DNA from: JACVRN01 sp036389255
GTDB lineage: Bacteria; Acidobacteriota; Blastocatellia; Pyrinomonadales; Pyrinomonadaceae
Length of the DNA stretch: 64,000 nt
Assembly (NCBI GenBank): GCA_036389255.1
Contig: DASVQI010000012.1
Coordinates: 171,760-235,759 of the forward strand
Direction: 5' to 3'
The translations under genes and the position numbers were made by a program. The notes under the pieces were generated by a model that did no database searches, was not told the DNA's origin, and saw only the letters and a list, made by a program, of their open reading frames with translations. Of this stretch, positions 60,040 to 64,000 are shown piece by piece. Positions within the stretch are counted from its first letter, which is position 1. Every line of letters starts with the position of its first letter.

Positions 60040-60120
60040 GTGATAAGTGATGAGTGACGGGTGACGAGCTAAGAACAAGCTTCTTCCAGCCTGTCACTCG
60101 TCACTTGCCACTCGTCACTG
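60040..60120. repeat. heptad hairpin (GTGACGn type)
   Basis: Left: GTGATAA-GTGATGA-GTGACGG-GTGACGA (60040-60067). Right: GTCACTC-GTCACTT-GCCACTC-GTCACTG (60093-60120), four units each. The last unit contributes the TGA stop of the minus-strand gene that ends at 60115, so the repeat has grown into, or captured, the coding end. Confidence 0.9.
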
Positions 60121-62052
60121 CTTTTCCAGAGCGGCGCGGGCCGTGGCTATGCGCGCGAAAGCGCGTGGAATCTCGCCCGTGAGCGCCTGCGCCTGAGCAG
60201 CCGTTTTATCAAAATCTATTCGAGCCATTGTCGCAAAAATATTGTCCAGACGGAAAGAGTCCGATTCTATGCTCAGCTCTTCCGAGAGGTCTGAGCCTTC
60301 CGGCAGGCTTGCGCCGGTGGCGAGCGCCGTCTCGTCGCCCATGTAGTCGGGCGTGGAGTTGGCTGCGCGCACAAGCTCCGAGAAGAAGTCCCACGCGCGC
60401 TCGGTGCTGACGCGGGCCGCCGCATCCGTGATGACCGCGTAGGCGGCTACGCGCTGGCGCGAGTCCTTGTCGGCCCGCTCCGCGTAGGACTGCGCTTCGG
60501 TCAGAAGAGCGTTTACTTCGACGCCGCTCTCCTTCTTACGCGCGGCAATGACGGCGGCCTGCGCCAGCCCCCACGCGGAAGCAAAGGGCGGCGCTTCCGC
60601 CCGACGCACAAAGCGAGCGACCGATTCCGAATCGTCCTCCTTGTCGTCCCTGTAAGCGCGAGAGATGTCCGCAATCTGATTGACTGCTATGAAGGCCAGA
60701 GCGGCGCGGCGCAGGTCTGCGTCTTCTATGCCGTAGGCTGCGCGCTGCGCCCTGTCCCACAATCTTTCGCGTGCGGCCCTGCGCACAACGCCGAGCGAGA
60801 TGCGGTCGCGCTCATACTTGTCGCTTGCGCGAGCCAACTGCTCAAGCTGAGGCGCGAGCGGGTCGCGCACGTTCTTACCCGACAGGCTGGTCAACTCGAA
60901 CTGCGCGCTCAGAGCGTCTCGACGTCCCGCCTCAATCTCGCTGCTGAGCGCGGCGAGTTGCGAGCGCATGACCGGAACATACTGAGCGTATTCCGGCCCG
61001 GAACGCTCAAAGAAGGGAATCAGCCGCCCCGTTACAACGTAGCGAGCGATTCTTTCCTGAGCCGGATTAATCGTGCGTGCGCGTGACGGCGGCTGCGGGC
61101 GTAGCAGAAAAGCTACGGCGAGGTCGTAGAAATATTTACTTGAGACAGCCTCCGTCTGATTTGGATTTTTAAGAGGGGCTGGGTAGGCTACGGGACGAAA
61201 TTGAAGCCCGCCCTTTTCATCTACGGCCATCAGCAGTTGGGGCGAGACTACGAAAGAAGAGAGCAGCAGCAGGTCGTTTGCATCCGTGTTGGGGTTCGCC
61301 GCAGTCCTTTGCACTAAGCGGCGGTAAAGACCATAAGGGTCGGACTTTTCCCCTATCAAGGCGCGTAGACGAAGTATGAATTCCATAGCATCGCCGCTTA
61401 CGCCTTCTGCAATCGCGGGCTCGGCAATCTGAGCGGCGCGCGCGTAATCCCTCTTACCCATAAGCTCGTAAGCGAGCGCAAGGCGGCGCGCGCCCAAGAC
61501 GGACGGCTCTCGCCACGGAGTTCGCCGTGTGGATTGATTCGCCGCGTCCTGTGTTTTGTCTCTCTCCTGAAGCATCTCGCGCATGAAGGCTTCGGCCATC
61601 TTCGCGTCACGCGCAGCCGCTTTCGACAAGACCTCATCGCGCGCGGCCGTCTCCGTCACCGCTTCCGGGCTTGGAAAGCTGGACGCTTCCTCTTCCGCGG
61701 CCCTTTGTTCGGCGCGGTCAGAGAGTGTCGCGGCCTCCCACGCGCGTCGGAATATCTGGCGCGCACGCGCTTCGTCGGAAGGCCAGAGCGCGTCCGCCGC
61801 CAGCAGTTGAATCCTCGCCCGGTACAAAAGGTCTTTGAATGCGCGAGCATTGTCTGCCGTCTCAACCAGCAGGTTGACGGCCTGAAGACGGCGCGCCTCG
61901 GCTTTGTCATCAGCGCGCCGCGTGCCGGCCGCAGCGCCCTGCCTGCCCGTGCGTCCCTTCTGCTGCGCTCGCGCGCTGGCCGGTGCGACCGCAAGGACGA
62001 GCGCCAGCGCAATGAAGAGAAAAGAGCCTTTCATGTGTTGCTCGGAGTTCAT
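60115..62052 (-). CDS. large exported hypothetical protein, about 640 aa
   Basis: 645 residues if read from 62052. The inner ATG at 62034 places a signal peptide (SFLFIALALVLAVAPASARA) right at the N-terminus and is equally possible. The mature protein is almost wholly alpha-helical, rich in Ala/Arg/Glu, with regularly spaced helices (LAYELMGKRDYARAAQIAEP, AALAFIAVNQIADISRAYRD, FIPFFERSG) suggestive of a tetratricopeptide-like solenoid. No enzymatic motif is visible. It follows ruvB by 18 bases on the same strand. It looks like a lineage-specific acidobacterial family; function unknown. Confidence 0.72.
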   Translation of the reverse strand: MNSEQHMKGSFLFIALALVLAVAPASARAQQKGRTGRQGAAAGTRRADDKAEARRLQAVNLLVETADNARAFKDLLYRARIQLLAADALWPSDEARARQIFRRAWEAATLSDRAEQRAAEEEASSFPSPEAVTETAARDEVLSKAAARDAKMAEAFMREMLQERDKTQDAANQSTRRTPWREPSVLGARRLALAYELMGKRDYARAAQIAEPAIAEGVSGDAMEFILRLRALIGEKSDPYGLYRRLVQRTAANPNTDANDLLLLSSFVVSPQLLMAVDEKGGLQFRPVAYPAPLKNPNQTEAVSSKYFYDLAVAFLLRPQPPSRARTINPAQERIARYVVTGRLIPFFERSGPEYAQYVPVMRSQLAALSSEIEAGRRDALSAQFELTSLSGKNVRDPLAPQLEQLARASDKYERDRISLGVVRRAARERLWDRAQRAAYGIEDADLRRAALAFIAVNQIADISRAYRDDKEDDSESVARFVRRAEAPPFASAWGLAQAAVIAARKKESGVEVNALLTEAQSYAERADKDSRQRVAAYAVITDAAARVSTERAWDFFSELVRAANSTPDYMGDETALATGASLPEGSDLSEELSIESDSFRLDNIFATMARIDFDKTAAQAQALTGEIPRAFARIATARAALEKQ

Positions 62053-62070
62053 GGCCTGAAAAACTTACAT

Positions 62071-63105
62071 TCAGTCAAAGAGTCCGGGTTTCTGAGGGGG
62101 AGTCTTTATGCCGAAGTGCTCGTAGGCACGGCGTGTAGCCATACGGCCTCGCGGCGTGCGGTTGAGAAAGCCTATCTGAATCAGGTACGGCTCTATTATC
62201 TCTTCTATGGAATCCTTCTCTTCGTGAATAGAGGCCGAGATGGTTCCAAGGCCGACGGGGCCGCCGCCGAACTTTTCTATAATCGTCATAAGAAGCTTGC
62301 GGTCAACTTCGTCCAGCCCGAAGGTGTCAACCTCCATACGGTTGAGCGCGTCCTGCGCCACCTCGTGAGTGATTCGACCCTCGTAATCCACCTCCGCGTA
62401 GTCGCGCACGCGGCGGAGCAGGCGGTTGACAATGCGCGGAGTCCCGCGTGCGCGCCGCGCAATCTCGCGCGCCCCGCCGTCGTCTATCTCTACGCCGAGA
62501 ATGTCTGCGGAGCGCTTGACGATAATCTCCAAATCTTCGTGCGGATAAAAGTCCAGATGAAAGACTATGCCGAATCGCCCGCGCAAAGGAGCGGTGATAA
62601 GACCGGCCCGCGTCGTAGCTCCGACCAGAGTGAATTTTGGAAGCTCAAGCTTGATGGAGCGGGCGGCCGTCCCCTGTCCTATCATGATGTCCAGATGATA
62701 GTCCTCCATCGCAGGGTAAAGCACCTCTTCGATGGCCGGATTCAGCCTGTGAATCTCGTCAATGAAGAGCACGTCGCCCTCTTGCAGGTTCGTCAGGATG
62801 GCCGCGAGGTCGCCCGACTTCTCTATAATCGGCCCGGCTGTGGTGCGAAGCTCGGCATTCATCTCGTTGGCTACGATGTTGGCTAAAGTCGTCTTGCCCA
62901 GTCCCGGCGGGCCGGTCAGCAGCACGTGGTCAAGCGCCTCGCGTCTTTGAAGCGCCGCCTTGATGAAGATGCGCAGGTTCTCCTTGGCGTGGCGCTGCCC
63001 TATGTACTCGGCAATGCGGGTCGGCCTGAGCGACAGCTCGAACTGCCGCTCGTCATCCAGTGGAGCGCCGTCGCGGGTGTTTGCGGGTTCAAACTCGTCC
63101 GTCAT
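62071..63105 (-). CDS. ruvB: Holliday junction branch-migration ATPase RuvB
   Basis: 344 residues, typical. Opening block RPTRIAEYIGQRHAKENLRI; Walker A GPPGLGKTTLANIV; Walker B LFIDEIHRLN; sensor 1 and arginine-finger region GATTRAGLITAPLRGRFGI; C-terminal winged helix with TPRGRMATRRAYEHFG. RuvB hexamers drive branch migration at four-way junctions together with RuvA. It is 15 bases downstream of ruvA. RuvC is not in this window. Confidence 0.97.
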   Translation of the reverse strand: MTDEFEPANTRDGAPLDDERQFELSLRPTRIAEYIGQRHAKENLRIFIKAALQRREALDHVLLTGPPGLGKTTLANIVANEMNAELRTTAGPIIEKSGDLAAILTNLQEGDVLFIDEIHRLNPAIEEVLYPAMEDYHLDIMIGQGTAARSIKLELPKFTLVGATTRAGLITAPLRGRFGIVFHLDFYPHEDLEIIVKRSADILGVEIDDGGAREIARRARGTPRIVNRLLRRVRDYAEVDYEGRITHEVAQDALNRMEVDTFGLDEVDRKLLMTIIEKFGGGPVGLGTISASIHEEKDSIEEIIEPYLIQIGFLNRTPRGRMATRRAYEHFGIKTPPQKPGLFD

Positions 63106-63120
63106 AGCGGTCTGGTTCCT

Positions 63121-63744
63121 TTACCCTTTGGCCAAAAGCCGCAGGCTGCGCCTGAGCAGAACTTCGACGGAGATGTCGCCGCCCTCCTGTAGAGCCGACG
63201 TGACGGCCTTGTCGGCAGCCGCCTTCTGATAGCCCAGACCAACGAGAGCCGACAAAGCATCCTCGCGCACGGCGTCCTCGGAAGCCGGAGCGCCCGCGCC
63301 GTCCTGCGACGCGAATTCCTCTTCGAGCGCAGGCGAAGAGAGCGCCGCAATCTTATCGCGCAGCTCTATCACAAGTCGCTCGGCGGTCTTCTTGCCGACG
63401 CCCGGAATAGAGGTCAGCCGCGCCAGATTGTTCGTGCGTATGGAGGCGATTATCTCGTTGGCGCTCATGATGCCAATCATGGTGATGGCAAGGCGCGGGC
63501 CGACGCCGCTCACGCTGATGAGCCGCAGGAAAAGCTCGCGCTCGCGCAGGGTGTTAAAGCCGAAAAGCTGTAGCGTGTCCTCCCTGACGTGCGTGTATAT
63601 GTGCAGCTTGACGCTCGCGCCCGCGTCGTCAAGGTCGTAAAAGGTCGAGAGCGGAATCGTGACCTCATAGCCCACGCCGCCCACGTCCAGAATAACAGTA
63701 TTGGTATGTTTGGAAAGTAGAGTCCCTGATAAGTGTGCAATCAT
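63121..63744 (-). CDS. ruvA: Holliday junction-binding protein RuvA
   Basis: 207 residues. It starts MIAHLSGTLLSKHTNTVIL (OB domain, about 1-64). Helix-hairpin-helix motifs SVSGVGPRLAITMIG and SIPGVGKKTAERLVIEL lie in domain II, and a flexible acidic linker leads to the RuvB-binding domain III (LVGLGYQKAAADKAVTSAL). It tetramerises on Holliday junctions and loads RuvB. First gene of the ruvA-ruvB transcript; the start region is followed upstream by a 256-base intergenic end of the window. Confidence 0.97.
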   Translation of the reverse strand: MIAHLSGTLLSKHTNTVILDVGGVGYEVTIPLSTFYDLDDAGASVKLHIYTHVREDTLQLFGFNTLRERELFLRLISVSGVGPRLAITMIGIMSANEIIASIRTNNLARLTSIPGVGKKTAERLVIELRDKIAALSSPALEEEFASQDGAGAPASEDAVREDALSALVGLGYQKAAADKAVTSALQEGGDISVEVLLRRSLRLLAKG

Positions 63745-63863
63745 TTCCTATGTTAAGCAGAGTCTTATCCGAAGCAGAGAATTTCGGGAGCGACTTCGTC
63801 ATCTTTCAATCATGGATTGTAGTTTATAGAGCAGACTTCGGCAACCAAGCAAAACTGTAGGTG

Positions 63864-63998
63864 GTGTCCTAATTTGAGAACTCTCTGCGCTTGTCTCGGC
63901 GTCTCTCTGCGTCTCTGCGGTGAGTGTCTTATATAGTCATTCACCGCCGCAGACGCAGAGAGACGCTGAGGGGGCGCGGAGAATTGAATTTAGGACAC
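63864..63998. repeat. 135-bp hairpin element with terminal inverted repeats
   Basis: The ends GTGTCCTAATTT (63864-63875) and AATTTAGGACAC (63987-63998) are inverted repeats with one mismatch. Inside, GCGTCTCTCTGCGTCT and its near-inverse form a long dyad around an A+T-rich centre (TGTCTTATATAGTCA). It resembles a non-autonomous mobile element or a CTCTGCG-type repeat; no coding capacity. Confidence 0.8.
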
Positions 63999-64000
63999 TA

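Noticed and set aside
61534..62886. 450-codon plus-strand open frame
   Set aside because: It is antisense to ruvB and to the exported 645-residue gene; its composition is Arg-rich and non-protein-like.

Overview
The window is a chromosomal segment of a G+C-rich, Gram-negative-type bacterium. It fits the phylum Acidobacteriota best, probably the Blastocatellia / former subdivision 4. That placement is inferred from gene content: runs of MacB-type permeases, large exported proteins made of carboxypeptidase-regulatory-like domains, a VWA protein of the kind abundant in acidobacteria, an S46 dipeptidyl-peptidase, and many Ser/Thr kinase, FHA and PP2C proteins. No rRNA or tRNA is present to confirm it. 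Coding density is high, and most real genes are covered on the opposite strand by long spurious ORFs.

Layout. 1-4.6 kb: a DinB-like protein, a small unknown, a VanZ-like protein, an orphan pair of oligopeptide-transporter ATPases and a Yip1-type membrane protein. 4.7-15.3 kb (minus strand): a MacAB/Lol-type export module with four ATPase-less permeases, a BamE-like protein, one ATPase and one long MacA-like adaptor. It is split by a plus-strand type II restriction-modification pair (10.4-12.0 kb) and an unknown 119-residue protein. 15.8-22.9 kb (plus): a phospho-signalling cluster of FHA protein, kinase-FHA, RDD membrane protein, zinc-ribbon/TPR protein and FHA-GAF-PP2C phosphatase. 25.2-33.2 kb: two paralogous membrane kinases flanking an S46 peptidase. 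33.2-35.3 kb: an A+T-richer patch of unknown genes. 35.3-45.5 kb (minus): UvrD/PcrA helicase, isochorismatase-like enzyme, VWA protein, two exported carboxypeptidase-regulatory-like proteins, an M1 aminopeptidase and a 62-residue protein. 45.7-49.6 kb (plus): a PepSY membrane protein and an operon of a repeat-built fibre-like protein, a metzincin-like protease and a HEAT-like protein. 49.7-54.1 kb (minus): yvcK-glmU-glmS, a UDP-GlcNAc supply operon. 54.3-57.4 kb: a histone-tail-like TPR protein, mglB-mglA and a lipoprotein. 57.4-63.7 kb (minus): a RimI-like acetyltransferase, queA, a YihY membrane protein, a large exported unknown, ruvB and ruvA.

The strongest structure not explained by genes is a family of intergenic hairpins. 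In most of them each arm is built from tandem 7-base units; the unit differs from locus to locus, while the 7-base phase, the dyad layout and the placement between genes stay the same. Two other gaps carry near-perfect palindromes (61 and 43 bp) that share a central core, and the window ends in a 135-bp hairpin with terminal inverted repeats. The other candidate for an undescribed system is the fibre / metzincin / HEAT operon at 46.9-49.6 kb.
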